Positions 13,101 through 26,443 of a stretch of DNA of 64,000 nucleotides are shown piece by piece (the first letter of the stretch is position 1; each line of letters begins with the position of its first letter). Position numbers and translations under genes: made by a program. Where the stretch lies: the NCBI RefSeq assembly GCF_964355755.1, contig NC_092677.1, forward strand, positions 27,498,101-27,562,100, in the 5' to 3' direction. The notes below the pieces were generated by a model, which saw only the letters and a list, made by a program, of their open reading frames with translations, was not told the DNA's origin and ran no database searches. Source of the DNA: Antedon mediterranea (Eukaryota; Echinodermata; Crinoidea; Comatulida; Antedonidae).

Positions 13101-15563
13101 TACTTACAGTATTTCACTAAAAAATAAATCTATGTCCATTGTTAAAGCTTATAGTATAGGACACTTCTTGCTATTAGTATTGTACTCATTTATTTCAAAA
13201 CAAAATTGAATGATAAGCCAGGGTAGTTTTTCTCACAACATGTACTTAATTCATTTCATGCCTAATCAATCAATTTCAAATGATGCCACATCAACAGGAA
13301 ACAAATTTGTCAAACTTTCCATAAAAGTTAACATCCATTCTAATTGAATATCTAGGTCAGAGAGTGGGAATTATTTATATAAACGCCACCACCTGCCTTC
13401 CCACAATTACTGTACATTTCCATCTGTACCCCAACCACTAACGCACATTCGTGGTTGATTGTTAGGTTAGTGGGTAAAACACCATCTGTATTAAAGTCTC
13501 CATGCTTTAACAAAACTTTATCTACAGAATAGAAGGAAAGAATTTATCTAGATTACTGTAGTAATTCATTGTGTTTACTCTGTTCCTGCAGTTATTTGGC
13601 TTCTTTGGTACTGATACTGTACATGGTTTATTGAATTTCTACATTGAATCATTTCTAAAATTATACGTTACTGTATAGTTTGCAGTAAACAAATGTAGTT
13701 TACTGCAGTAACTGCAGTAGAATAATTTTGACATGACCCCTGTTAATTTCAACTCCTTACCATACTTTACTTTATATACTGAATTTAGTCTGTGCTCAAA
13801 ACTTGATTTCCGTTGGATTTAAAATAATATAATTATAAAATATAAATGTAATAACTTTCACTTTTGAGGTTTTTAAAGGAATACTGTACTCTTAAAAGGC
13901 ATTAATACTGTTAGATCGTAACATATAGCTTGCCTATGCGTCCTCAGGGTATATGTACTAGGAGGTGTTTGCACCTTTTATAATTCAATCTTGAAACGTG
14001 TGAAATTAAATTAATATCTTTGGACATTGGGACATTTATCGACATGTGTTTTTTATACCCATTGAAAAATCTTAGGACTAGGACTATATATTCATTTAAA
14101 TATAAGATTTCTGAGCTTTTTGTCACTTGTTTTTACATTAACTTCTTCTTCCCGGCAGCAGGTTATATTGTAAATATAAATGCACCCTGACACCTACCCT
14201 AATTTTAATTGTAGGCCTAATTCAGATAAAAATTACATTTTCTGAATGACATGTGTTAAATAATTTACTTGCTCTGGTTGGTTAATTTTTTGCCAACATG
14301 ATTTAATCTTTATCACTTCAGACCCACTTTATTCAGACTCTACGTGCATAATTCCAATCTTTTGAAAGTACTGTAGCTGGGAAGCAGCTAATTGTGAATT
14401 GATTAAGACTTAAAGAATCCGCTGTTACTAATGAATGCCACAAGCATTCAGCTAGTGTGGTGAAAGATACTTCCGTTCTTAAATTCATTCAATTCCCAAA
14501 ATCCAAATGAGAACAAGTGATGATTTGATGAATAGTTCAAAAGTAATACCATTACAAATTAATTTAATCAAGGGAAATACCTAATTCCTAAATGATTATC
14601 ATCAACTTTGATATACAAAGAGTTCTTTCATTGGATGGTAGATTTCTAAACAAGAATTTTGATTCAATAGTATTAGAATTTATTAGTACTTGGACAAAAA
14701 TTCATTAGTAGTTAGACAAAAATTCTTTTGTACTTAGACCAAAATTAATTTTTTACTTGGACCAAAATTCATTTATAAATTGACTAAAATTCACTTGTAC
14801 TTAGACTAAACTTCTTTTCTACTTATACAAAAATTCATTTGTACTTAAACCAAAATTATATGAAAGATTTAGGACTTGAACCCAGGACTGAGATCGATAA
14901 GCAAGCATGTTAACACCAGTGTTATTTTTTTGTCAAGAGGTATGTGATTCAGGATATACTTAATTTGTTAAGTTCCTGTTATTTAAGTCAGTTTAATGAA
15001 GCATTGACTTGAACTTACAGATGATAAGCTTTATGATGTTCAATAAGAAATTGACAATCAATCAATTACCAGAGTCCTTATTTCTACTAATTTTAGGTTT
15101 TTATTGTGTAGTATTTCATATCTTTAATTTTTTTGAGATAGAAATAATTAATTATTAAATCTTTGTTTGTATACCCTTAATTTTGACAATCAATTTTATT
15201 TTAAGAATTAACAGAACAAAATTCATCCTCAAAATCAATGCATTTCACTAAAATGTTCTTTTGTTGGTTGACTTGCCTGTACATAATCATTTAATATCCT
15301 TCATTACATCTCGTCGGGCTAGCAAAGAATATGATTTATAATAATAAAAAAATATACTTACCCACACAGTCACAGCAGTCAAAATATTCTTCCCCCAAAC
15401 ATTTAGTACAATTTTCACAGCAACTACAATTACCCATAATGCATTTGCCACACGCACCCATCAATTGGCATTTTGTTACTGTTGGTGCACAATTCTCATT
15501 ACATGACAACACAACGTAAATCAACGCTGTTACTATTATGCCTACTAACATATACGGCTTCAT
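9988..15563 (-). CDS. TWSG1: Twisted gastrulation (TWSG1), 3 coding exons, complete
   Basis: Secreted BMP-binding protein that works with Chordin and Tolloid to shape extracellular BMP signalling. Coding exons on the minus strand are 15563-15362, 11098-10925 and 10193-9988; each junction is GT-AG and phase 1, giving 193 residues. Residues 1-20 form a hydrophobic signal peptide. Residues 21-70 are the N-terminal cysteine-rich block (CNENC, CSCCENC, CCDCVG). Residues 82-94 hold the conserved linker KSTVMDIDSSIPS. Residues 137-192 are the C-terminal block, with FFDDC, CSTMGAS, RWFHNACCECMG and a closing CREC. Sequons are visible at N73 and N134. The ATG at 15563 is preceded by TTTTGCAG, a good acceptor nine bases upstream, so an untranslated first exon probably lies further right. 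The protein is somewhat shorter than vertebrate TWSG1, in the central linker. Identification rests on motif order and spacing recognised by eye. Confidence 0.95.
10246..10347. mobile_element. MITE copy (GTCTACACTATCAAA family)
   Basis: Left end AAAGCTGTCTACACTATCAA, inner TTTGGGCACATCACAC, right end GATAGTGTGGACAGAG. Lies just beyond the acceptor of TWSG1 exon 3, within the intron. Confidence 0.85.
10590..10809. repeat. 75-bp tandem repeat, 3 copies, in TWSG1 intron 2
   Basis: Unit starts GTAGTCCCACTGTGCAGTAA and ends AATGCAGTTGCTTGTAAGTA. The copies are almost identical, so the expansion is recent. Confidence 0.95.
10925..11098 (-). CDS. TWSG1: TWSG1 coding exon 2: linker
   Basis: Acceptor TTTTTCAG|GT and donor AAAAG|GTTAGT. 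It encodes GLCKHNNTHRPYHTKSTV, then the IPSLFDAL segment typical of the TWSG linker. Phase 1 in and phase 1 out. Confidence 0.92.
11866..11923. repeat. 15-bp perfect inverted repeat
   Basis: GTATCACCCACTAAC at 11866 and its exact complement at 11909, with a 28-base spacer. A similar CACTAAC / GTTAGTG pair sits at 13436-13482. Both are in TWSG1 intron 1. Confidence 0.7.
12724..12821. mobile_element. MITE copy (GTCTACACTATCAAA family)
   Basis: Left end CTGCCTACACTATCAAACTA, inner GTGTCCAAATATGGTAGTGA, right end TTTGATAGTGTAAG. In TWSG1 intron 1. Confidence 0.8.
14680..14860. repeat. Imperfect ~27-bp tandem repeat
   Basis: About seven degenerate units of the form TACTTAGACAAAAATTCATT. In TWSG1 intron 1. 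Confidence 0.7.
15362..15563 (-). CDS. TWSG1: TWSG1 coding exon 1: signal peptide and N-terminal Cys block
   Basis: 67 codons plus one base. It starts MKPYMLVG and runs through the hydrophobic leader into the cysteine-rich N-domain, ending in CCDCV with donor G|GTAAGT. The ATG is the first in frame; the upstream in-frame codons (TTG CAG GTA ACA) are non-ATG and span a likely acceptor. Confidence 0.93.
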
Positions 15564-15699
15564 TGTTACCTGCAAAAGAAAACAAATGTTATAATGTAAA
15601 AATACAGAAAAACAGAAGGTTTACAGATGTTATGCATAAGTTTGCTGTTTTTATTGGGTTAGGAGATGTATATTACAATGAAATTGTGGGACAATAAAA

Positions 15700-18600
15700 A
15701 CAACATAGACTTTGTATCTATATCACTGTTTTTGTCAATAATTAGCCTTTTTCTATTTTACTTTTATATGTTCTTTGATACCGGTAAGCTCTTATTAATC
15801 ATGGCAATGCTCCACAGTACATTGTCTTTAATTTAGTGCAACCAGTAAAATTCCTACTGAATATTCATTAGTAGTTTTTTAACATGCAAAGTATATTAAT
15901 TGGATTATTTAATTTTAAAAAGTAACACAAAATTATAAAAATAATAACATTTAACAAAAAATATGTTACAGAGTAGATAGATTCTGAATTAAAAAACAAA
16001 GTTTTTTTTATCAAATATCCCATTTATTTTGTGCCATTTTGTTGTGGCTTGATATAGTATTTGTCTACAATTGTTAAGTAGCTAATTTAATGTCTTTTGA
16101 ATTTTACCAGAAGGGTAGGATACCGATAGGTGTTCTCCCATTAAAACAATATAAAGATAGAACAAACAAATTGCATACAGTATTTTTTTCATATTTTTTG
16201 TGTAGACATTATTGTGCTCACCTTTGACCTGCCTGAATTTTCCTCAGGGGAAATGGGTGGTAGTGTATGGGTAAAAGTATACCCTGATGGAAGGTGGGGA
16301 AATCAGAGGATAAAGTGGGATACAAAAACAAATCTTGTGTCACTCCATTTTTACTGTTTGAAAGTTTGGTAGAAACCTCAATCCTTTTATAAAAACAGCT
16401 TATGAATATTCATCAGCTGATTAGTTTTGAAAGACATTAAATTTATAGTTAATAATGTTAATGGTTCGAGTTGTTAATATTATGACTGACAGACAGGTAA
16501 AATATGTTTACATGTAAGAATTTGTTTTCACGACGATACATGTAGAAAGCTAATCATACCTTTAAGAACAAATATGACACTTATTTTATGCAATTATGTT
16601 CTTGCTTTATAAAGGATCTATGTACTATTGTAAATTTGCTTATTAAATTTCTTAGGAATTTTACCAGAAGGGTAGAACACCGTCAGGTGCTACCCAACTA
16701 TACTATAAAAATAGAAGTTAAACATGTTTTGTAAACATAATGTTAGTGTTTATATGAATATTACTGTATTACTTTGTGGTGGACAAAACATTTTTCTTAA
16801 ATTGTTGTTGTTTTGGAATTATTGTGATAATTTAAAACAAGGTTTTTTGTGTGCTAATAAGTAGGATATTACTATTTCCAATATTAACTAAACTAAAAAA
16901 GCAATTGCAGTGTGTTTTTCATAGGACAATTCATTGTGAAAAGGATACCACTTTAATTTAATGACTTTCATGTGGTTAGTAATTTTCCAAATAGTTGTAA
17001 AAAGGAAATTGAAGTAGATCATGCATGGATAATTGGCAAATCTCAATTCAACAGATTTCAATCCTTTCTTCCATCTAAGTTGTTGTCTTAAGAAGTAGAA
17101 AGTTTAATTTCTGTTCATTGTTCATCATAATGTGTGAAAGCGCATTAAATAGGTGTTCCTCAAAAAAGGTAACTTACACAAAAATTCTCTGTATATTAAT
17201 AACATTATGCCGGTTGAGAGAGGCAAGAATTTGACTTCAATTTTTTACTCAAACTGTTTTCTTCTGGTATTTAAATGCTCTTATTTTCTATTTGTTTATA
17301 TTTTTAGTTTTTGTCTCAAACTAAATATTCATGTGGATTTAATTGCTATTCATAAACATGGTACCTGTTGTTACCAAAATAAATCCTTCATTAAACTAGA
17401 TTCCATAATTAGTATTTTTTGGACATGTAAATCTTATATAATAATTTCAATGGACTTATTTTTAATTACGATAGACATACTTTTAATCACAAATATGATG
17501 ACATTTATTTTATGCAATTATGTTCTTGCTTTATAAAGGATCTATGTACAATTGTAAAGTTGCTTAATAAATTTCTTAGGAATTTTACCAGAAGGGTAGA
17601 ACACCATCAGGTGCTATCCAAAAATTGAATAAAAATAGAATAAATATTTTTAGTAATATCATATTCTCATTGTGAGTTAAACACTAGTGTTCCAGACCAC
17701 AGTTATACTGTACCGTAGCATGAAAAACTGTATTCTCAACTATGTTTTCTTTTGGAAACGCATGGTGTACTACAAACTTATTTAATTTACCCTTTAGTCA
17801 TCGTAGCTACTTTCGATAACAGTATCATGTTCCTGGTGACAAGTTTTGAACACACAACCTTTGTGTATTTCAACATTTTAAAATGTTGCAATTTTATATC
17901 CAGAGTTCCATCCCATTCTGATTGCTTTTCATCAAAGCCTTCGTATCACATTTCACTTTTCACTAACAACATGTGGAGCGTTCCCCAATTAGTTACAGAA
18001 ACTGTCAGAACCACTTAGGCGGACACATTGTTAAACTTTTTGATTGGTTGATGGATAATATACAAGAAATAAGCCAAATCATTGCTTTATGGTGCTTGCT
18101 AGTAATTTGAGTTTGATCTTAAGTCTGCTCCTGTTGGGTTATAGTCCCAAGGGGCTTGTTATTTGAGCAGAATCTATAGCAATTAGCCAACCTTGTAAAC
18201 TTAAAACTTGATGAAAGGAGTGCTTATTGTTGAAATGTACCAGCCATCTTGTAGCAATTAGTTATTAATGGTGTTTTAGGGTTATAAGATCACAAGTTAG
18301 CACATGCTCAGACACCATTAAGATCTTACAATCATTTATTGTTCCTGTAATTCCATGGTCATTAACAAAAAGCAATGTACCCATGTCAATAGAGAAATCA
18401 AAATGTCATCACCAACTAACAAACTGCTGTTAATAAAACTGATTTACTGCAAGTTCACCTTTAAGTATGTGCTTGAATTGACTGGCTGATGATTGGTAAA
18501 ATTCAACAAGCGAAGGTTTTGTTTTTGTTCTTGTTCGTATACCGTTTGAGAGTGATGTAACACTTTGTAATTTCATTTATCTGTTTTTGTATATCTCAGA

Positions 18601-19560
18601 GCAAGTAATTTCTATGTATGTAATGTAAAGTAATTTCTATGTATGTAATGTAAAGTAATTTTCCACTGATGAATGAGTGAATAAAGTATTGCTATAAATA
18701 TTCTTTAAAAAATCATTACAAAGTAACAAAAAAGGTAGGGATACAGCATAATAAACCAGGTTGTTAATTAACACATGGTATTACTACCTGTACAGTACGT
18801 TAAAATACAACTAAACTTAATCCTATGCTTTGGAGTAATAAGGAAACCATCAAGTACGTACTTGCGTTCTTGAGCTTCCATTTCATACAACGCATTAGAA
18901 TCAAACATAACACCTGTAAGTAATGCTGGCAATGAGAATACTCAAGAGGACGATGTTGAAATCAGATACTAGAACTTGTCTACTTTATTCAGGTTGTTCA
19001 CCTTTCATTCTTTTTTTACCACTGCCCTTAGCGTTTAAATAAAAAGGTTTAATGCGAAAACGAAACTATTAGGTTAACATGATTCCTCCAGTGACAATGT
19101 GAAAGAAAACATAATGGATACAACCAATGTTGAAAGTTGAATTTATGAGTTATCTAATGACACTGTTATGTTGGATTACTATGTACTACAACATGAAAAA
19201 CATTTGAAAGTTAACATCATTTTTCAATAGATACAGTAACATTAATGTTTTTACCCACCATAATCTTATTTATATTGTTAAACAAAATGGTTGATGAAAC
19301 ATCGAAGAAAGAACAATAATTAAAACTGTTACATCAAAAAGTTGATCGACGACGTTTTTTCTAAGATTGTTTATTTTACTTTTGCTGTCTTTAATAAACT
19401 TGTTTAATTCATGCAAGAAAGTAATTTGTAAAAGTAAGTAATTTGTAAGTACAATAGCAATCAATTAACAGTTGTTTATATGTTGTTGGATGACACATAG
19501 TGAACTTGTTGCATTTATCACTAATAACAAGCCCACACACAGATCAATGAAAAGCATAAT
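15700..19560. other. Intergenic, no gene supported
   Basis: Outside the repeats at 16098-17620 and a 26-bp direct duplication at 18604-18660, this is AT-rich sequence. Open frames here are hydrophobic, AT-driven and unlike known proteins. The upstream part may contain the TWSG1 promoter and an untranslated exon, which I could not locate. Confidence 0.5.
16098..17620. repeat. Three direct copies of a dispersed repeat
   Basis: AATTTTACCAGAAGGGTAG recurs at 16100, 16656 and 17580. The copies at 16568-16697 and 17490-17620 share about 130 bp including TTATGCAATTATGTTCTTGC; the first copy is short (16098-16140). All share the orientation and the tail ACACCRTCAGGTGCTA. Confidence 0.8.
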
Positions 19561-19569
19561 TAATGTTAA

Positions 19570-20195
19570 AGCCCCATTCCCTACGTTTTTTAGATCTAAT
19601 TTAAGATCACAAACTATATTTAATGTAAAAATAATACTATAAGGTCCTATTGCGATAACTTTTTTCGTCTTTAAACGGTTAAAAATGTGAAAAATAAGTC
19701 GATTTTAATAATTATAGCGGCCCGCTATAAATCCCAAAATGCATTGCGCGCGGATTGATATTGTTGTTTTTCACCTGTAATTCGCCCACTTTTCGATCGA
19801 TCGTGAGGCCAAAACAAATGGAAGACTCCCAACTTTTCAGCGAAAATATCGGGTTTTCCCCAATTTGTATCAACGGAGTCTGGCAAAAATAGAAAGACAA
19901 TTAATGCAGCAACTATACAACGTCAGGCTAGGTATATAGCTAGCGTACGATGTTCGTACGTTACCGATGTTTACCAGCTAGGCCTAAAAAACTAAGCTTA
20001 GCCAGGCTAGGCCTAAGACCGTCCACGAGAGGTCGATCGCCGCGAGCTACTTAGGTAGTGCATTGTTTCTCACTTTTTATCATAATTTACCATAAAACGT
20101 ACATTTAAGACAAGGAATGACATGGTTTAATGTTTTTAAAGTGATATATATGTATTATTTTCCAAAAAACGTCCAAAATTGCAGGGAAGGGGTCT
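19570..20195. mobile_element. TTAA-flanked DNA transposon (Kolobok-like)
   Basis: TTAA precedes AGCCCCATTCCCT on the left and follows AGGGAAGGGGTCT on the right, giving imperfect terminal inverted repeats and a TTAA duplication. The interior is far richer in CG than its surroundings. The TTAA target suggests Kolobok or piggyBac type; the ends favour Kolobok. No transposase frame is evident, so it is non-autonomous. Confidence 0.6.
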
Positions 20196-20199
20196 TTAA

Positions 20200-23100
20200 A
20201 CAATAGGCAAAGATAAAGTCAAACCAAACCAACATGGCCCATGTTGATAAGGCTGTTTTTGTACTTTCAAACACAGGTGCAAACAATTATATGAAATGTC
20301 CAAATATGGCAGGTCACTAAAAATCGGTCACTTTCAAAGCATGACCTGAGTCCCACGAGCTACAAAAACCAAAGGGTGGTCAAGAAGCGGGTGTCTGACC
20401 AAATTAAAATGTTTCCTTAAATTATCTATTCAAACTCGTTTATATTTAACAGAAAAACCACTTCAAAGAGCATGTGTTCTGGTGCACTTTTGTTTCAGGT
20501 TAATATTTGGTTTTTGTCAATCTATTCAAGTACTGTAAACATGGGACTATTTCATGTTCAACTTCTACAGTATAAAAGAAATTCAAAATTACATTTATTT
20601 TCTTCAAAAAAATTCATAACATTACACATCATATTCATATAACTTTTCACATTGTCAAAAAAAGTAAATTAAATAAATCATAGGTGAATCTAAGAAGAGG
20701 CTAACTTCCCCTCCTCCCCACACTATGTTTTGAACGCTGCAATGCATAAGGTCAGCACTTCATTTTACAATTGTTAGGCCCTCTAACCCTTCCCCTATTT
20801 CAAAATCCTCTGGTAATACATTAATAATAACAGATAAGCCTGCCTTTGTGAAATCATCACATTAAACAATCTTACATCTGTTTCCGATAAAAAGGCCCAA
20901 GGTTCTGTTGCTTCAACTGGGAATATTATCAACCAACATGTTAACTGAAGCCACGAGGTTTGAAAGTTTTATGCTATTACGTCACACAATTCTATTGGTT
21001 TCTCCTGATTTAATCTGTTCATTGATTTCACACATGGGTCTCGTGGGAGCAGACTAGGAGGTATATCCTGAATTATTCAATTCATTTTTCCTGCAGATCA
21101 AAACATGATCATAGGCAAATCATAATGTGTTCAACATTGCCTTATTGACCTCGTTTAGTTTGTTTTTATGATTTAATTTTAGGACCATGTTACAATTTAT
21201 CTGAATTTATATATGGTACGTTTTTTTCTTGTAGACTTTTTCCTTTTTTTTTAACCGGATGATTTAAAGAAAGAATAAACAGTTAAACTTAATCAATCAT
21301 CCAGAGGATCTTGATCACCATAATTAAATTGCAAGTAAATAAAATTGTGTATAAAAAATATAAAAACAAAGATTTAATATTGCGGGAGGGGTTAGGTGGA
21401 GGGGTAAAAATAGGTTTATAAAACAAGAAATACCACTTTCAACAATGAAAATGTTGAAAATAGGTGCTATACTATCAGAAACTTAAAATACCTGAAATAG
21501 GCTGATTCCCTACAATAATAGTTCCTGTATTATTTTATTTTAATATTTATCAAATCAAATATCCAACAGTAACAATTTAATTAAATTAAAAAAAATATTC
21601 CAAAACAATAACATGAGCAACACATGTTTACAATCACATTATCAATGTTTTTACAGTATACATATATGTCATATTAAAACTGTTAAAACATACTTACGAT
21701 CAAGATACTATATTCCAAGAGAGTTGTCAAATATTTTTTTTTTAATGTATAATAATCCAATTTATAAAAATCCCAACAGAAGAAGCGATAGAAATCAGTG
21801 GTCAAGTGTTTCAGGTACTTTTCATTGTGATGATATCATCACTAAGTTTTTTGGCTTACTAACAACGAAAGTGAAATGACACTGTCTTACCTCAACTAGA
21901 CTCTTCCATTAGTTATGTAGGGGAGTTAAAATATTGTACACTACAATACCAAGTCATTCAGACTCTTGCATTAGTTAATATTAAATTATATTAATTAGAA
22001 CTTTTTTATTAGTTGTTAGATTGATTTAATAGCAAAAAAGCACTTGATTAGGAACTGAATTTATCTCAAGCTATTCAGACTATTCCATTAGTTGTTCAGG
22101 GGGAGTTTCTATAGAAGCAGTAACGTAGTAATAAGAGATCGGTAACAGCCACAGGATCAATCCAAAATAATTAAATTAGTAAAGTGTGAATTATACGTTA
22201 TTCACTTCATCCTATTTCTCAACATTCTGATTACAACCTTTGACAAGACCTTTACAATTGAAATTAATTGCTGTAGAAATTAATCTATATAACAACTCCT
22301 TTTGCTGAACCCATTAATGACGCTTTTTGTGGTTAAAAACTGATTCTCAAGGGGAAATAGTTTTAAAAGGAACTTTATAATTAATAGAAATAAAAGTTAT
22401 TGTTAATATTTGACCTTACTCAATAATATTTTCAAGATTGATGTATTTTTAACACACTTCAAAAATGTCAATCGCAGGAAACTGATTTGTTTATCTTTCT
22501 ATTTTAGCAATTTAAAGAGCAATTTGCAATATCATCAGAGTAATGAAATAATAAACACAATACAAACAAGCAAACATAATAGATTGTAATACATGAATTA
22601 GCAAATGTAGAGTGACATTTCATGATTATATACATGAATAATCTAAATGTCCATAAGTAAATACATTTTGTGTAGTTAGCAATAATACTTTATTATTTAT
22701 TCAAAGATTCAGTGAAATTATGATAGTGACGGCACTTTAGCGGTGAGTTGTGGTGAACACTACTGTAGGATTGCGCTCTCTCACTTTGAAGCTAAATGAA
22801 CTACATTTTGAATATTGTTAACAGACTATATTGTTATCAATCTACGTGACTTCAAATGTCAACTGGTATGTTGTATACAATCAAGTCTTGTCTAGTAAAT
22901 TAAGGCATCGAGCCCGGCATCGAGACTTGTAGTATTATTAGATTTCCAAACATAGCTATAGCAGCTGGTTACCAATGCAGCTGGTTTGAGAACAGATAAT
23001 CTACTGATTGTTTGTATTTACCATAATGCTACAAAAATGTGTTTTAATAGATTACACATGTTATTAAAGTGTCTACTAATTAGAAATGAGCCCACCTCCA

Positions 23101-25850
23101 TTGAGTTGGTCAAGAGGGCAAAAAAACATAAACATTATTCAAAATAGGTAGGCAAGAGTATGTAATTTTATCCAACTTTGTCAATCCTAAATTGGTCAAT
23201 GCCAATGAATTATGATATAAGAAAACTAAAACATTTTATAAAGCAAGTTTTGATGTACTGTACATAGTAACGAGTTGCATTAAATGTATTGGATACATAG
23301 GTCTCCAATATTCTTATGCAGTATAGTTGAAATATGTCTGGACATTCAGAAAAAGTATATACATAAAGCATGTAATCAATGACATACAGACAACATGATG
23401 GAAGCTTTCAAGTAAATTAATCCTGTCAGCTACTTTCATCACAACAACATTAATATGTTTATCTTTTAATAAATAAGCTTGAAATGAAAACTAAACACAT
23501 CACTTAAATAAGTTGATATATTTTAAAATATCTGTACTTTTTAAAAATTAAATCATTACATAATGGTAGTAATCTTTCTATTTTAATATTTTTCAATAGA
23601 CCAACCTTTTTTTTAATGATTATACAGTAATGGTAGTAATCTTTCTACTTTATATTTTGCAATTGTTTACTTTAGTCTCAAAACATCCCACACAGTGGTA
23701 CAAAAAAGACTCTTAAATTAAATAATACCTAACAAACATATAAGGATCTGTCATTAACACATAATGTTTCAGACAACATTCACAGTTCTATGGTGTAGGC
23801 AGCATTACAGCAACTTCTTATGGTGTAGGCTGCAATTTCAACCTAATTGTAGTGTATGATATAAGCAACATAAAATCAAACGTTTATAACCTTTGAATCA
23901 AATCCAAGATTTTATGGTCTTATGGCGCCTCAACATGTAAATTGATATTATGTTGACAGCCTCTGAGTACATACTGTTCTACTTCATACGCTGATGCTAT
24001 GTTTAGTAATGTTCCCCTAAGGATATCATACAACATGATGTCGGTTAGGACACATGCCAACATTAATGTTACTGTCTTTCTAGGATGTTATAGGTACAGA
24101 TCATAAGTGATTGTATTTCCTATAGGCTCCTGGTGTTCATTACAGCAGCATTTTATCGGTTGTCTTTGTTTGAGAATGTTTTAAAATGATGTCTTAAACA
24201 TGTTATTAATCCTGTTAGTCATGAGCTATCCTAGGTATTTCATACTTCTGTTATAATACAATATAAGTGATTACCCTATATAGATTACAATCATATTAAG
24301 AGCATTAATGTTCTGTATAAAAAGATATACTGATAGTTTGTGCATGGAGGTTTAATAAGTATACCTCCATGGTTTGTGTGTTGAGGATCCTGCATTTAAT
24401 GGCAAACCCATTCATTTAGACAAAAATACAATGTCGAGGCTTAAATGCAACAAAACATATCTGAAATAATGCCAGAATAATATATAAGGATAAGATGAAG
24501 CTTGGAAAAGATAAATTTACTTACTTATGGTATTATTCCAAATGTAATATTCTGTATATGAAATATACTTGAAATACAGTTATATGTTCAATGTAGCCCT
24601 TGTTGATTTCATTCACAACATATAATGTCCTACTGTAGGCCCACTGTACTGTCTATAGAGAATATCCTTGAAAGAAGTAATTGTCAAGTTTCAACCAATC
24701 ACAGGCTTCAAAACAGACAGTTTAAGTGCTGGGTGGGTAATCCCTTTGAAAAGGATATTCACACTTTATTGATAAAGCTTCTTTTCTAATAAGGGAATGA
24801 CAATGGCAGGTGTAGATGGGAGGAGGGTTGTAAAAGGAGTGAGAGTCATCTGAAATTCAAGGGTGTATCTATGAAATGAGTAGGAAATGTGTGGGTGACT
24901 GTCTGGGGTGGGGGGGGGGGGGGGGGGGGGGTGGGGGGAGGGCGTTTAACACATTTATGATGATGTTGTAACTTTAAAAGAATGTACCATTTGTAAAAAG
25001 TGTATGTAATATTTATTATGCAAAACACAAACAATTGACAAAATGAAATATTAGTAGTATAAGATAAAGATATTATTTGTGAAAGTTATGCTATAATATA
25101 CAGATAAAACATTTATAATTCATTTTGAATTTATTACTACTTGTTTGTAACAAAAATTGTTGTAAAATTAAAACTAATTCAAACTTCTTATTTTAAAATC
25201 TGAAAAGGCAAATACATTTTCAACAGATTTCCGATTATTTAAGTTGTTGAAAGACAGTTTTAAGTAGGCGACTGTATTATCCACAAGCCTCACCTTTGCT
25301 AAAATACAACATGTAGAATAATCTATTTGTCCATATCCAAGACTGACTTGGAGGTTTTGTCTGTGCTTAACTATCATACTCATATGACTGAGTATTTAAG
25401 TTTCTGACTCATTTTAAGAAAGTTATTATAAACTTAAACTTTCTGTCATAAATAAATCATCATATGTTTGTACATCTTTTAACACTAATATTTATGACAG
25501 AACCTTGTTGAGTTTTAGCAATATAAATATAAAGAGTTGATTGATTATTTTATGATTTATTAATAATGATTGATAGAGGAGTGATTGATTGATTGACAGC
25601 TGCAATTGAATGACATTGTATTCCAGTGTGTTTGTATATTGAAAACATAAAGCGAGAAATATTTGCAATTATTACTTTCAACGAACTCTACTTTCCATGC
25701 TGTTGAATCGAGCAGGGGTCATGAAACACACGGCCAGTCTGTGGTTCTTTTTTGGCCAGCCTGTGGTCCTAATTTTATAGGATAAATTTAAACACAAGAT
25801 TTATGGTATTGCTAACGCAATCCAAGTATCCTACCCCTACAGTAATTTTC
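20200..25850. other. Intergenic, no gene supported
   Basis: AT-rich sequence with no recognisable coding exon. Contains the poly-G tract near 24910 and otherwise only weak local repeats (for example duplicated AATGGTAGTAATCTTTCTA at 23561 and 23629). Confidence 0.5.
24905..24942. repeat. Poly-G tract
   Basis: An unbroken run of 22 G residues at 24910-24931 within GGGGT...GTGGGGGGAGG. Strong potential for G-quadruplex formation; its length in the assembly is uncertain. Confidence 0.95.
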
Positions 25851-25853
25851 CCT

Positions 25854-26043
25854 AACTTTCCTAGTACCTAATCCCAATGTAACATACTCTGTCATTATTC
25901 ACTAATGTTTGATAATGTTTGATATCAATACTTTAAACCTTTTAAGGAAATTTCCTAGTACCCAATCCCTGTGGAACGTACTCTGTCATTACAGTAATGT
26001 TTGATAATGTTTGATATTGATACTTTAAAACTTTTAGGAAATT
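25854..26043. repeat. ~95-bp tandem duplication
   Basis: Two diverged direct copies, each containing TTTCCTAGTACC, ACTCTGTCATTA and AATGTTTGATAATGTTTGAT. Confidence 0.85.
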
Positions 26044-26212
26044 GGTTATAAGTGTGTTAAACTGCTGTCACTTAAAATGCATCACTCATTCATCAAATTT
26101 GAAATAATGATGGAAAAGTTTCACTTTCTGATTTTCAACGAAACCATTTTAAATCCCTCGTTTCCCAAATAATAACTTGTATACTTACTTTTTCTCTTGG
26201 TGCAAGTTATTC

Positions 26213-26443
26213 CCTTGACTACGACGACGGAATAGCACCTCACTCCCTTGACTACGACGACGGAATAGCACCTCACTCCCTTGACTACGACGACGGAATA
26301 GCACCTCACTCCCTTGACTACGACGACGGAATAGCACCTCACTCCCTTGACTACGACGACGGAATAGCACCTCACTCCCTTGACTACGACGACGGAATAG
26401 CACCTCACTCCCTTGACTACGACGACGGAATAGCACCTCACGT
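26213..26443. repeat. 33-bp minisatellite, 7 copies
   Basis: Unit CCCTTGACTACGACGACGGA followed by ATAGCACCTCACT, essentially invariant. Divisible by three, so it yields open frames on the minus strand (RCYSVVVVKGV repeats) that are not evidence of a gene. Markedly richer in GC than its surroundings. Confidence 0.97.

Noticed and set aside
17153-17536. 127-codon hydrophobic open frame
   Set aside because: AT-driven composition, overlaps a dispersed repeat at its end, no recognisable motif.
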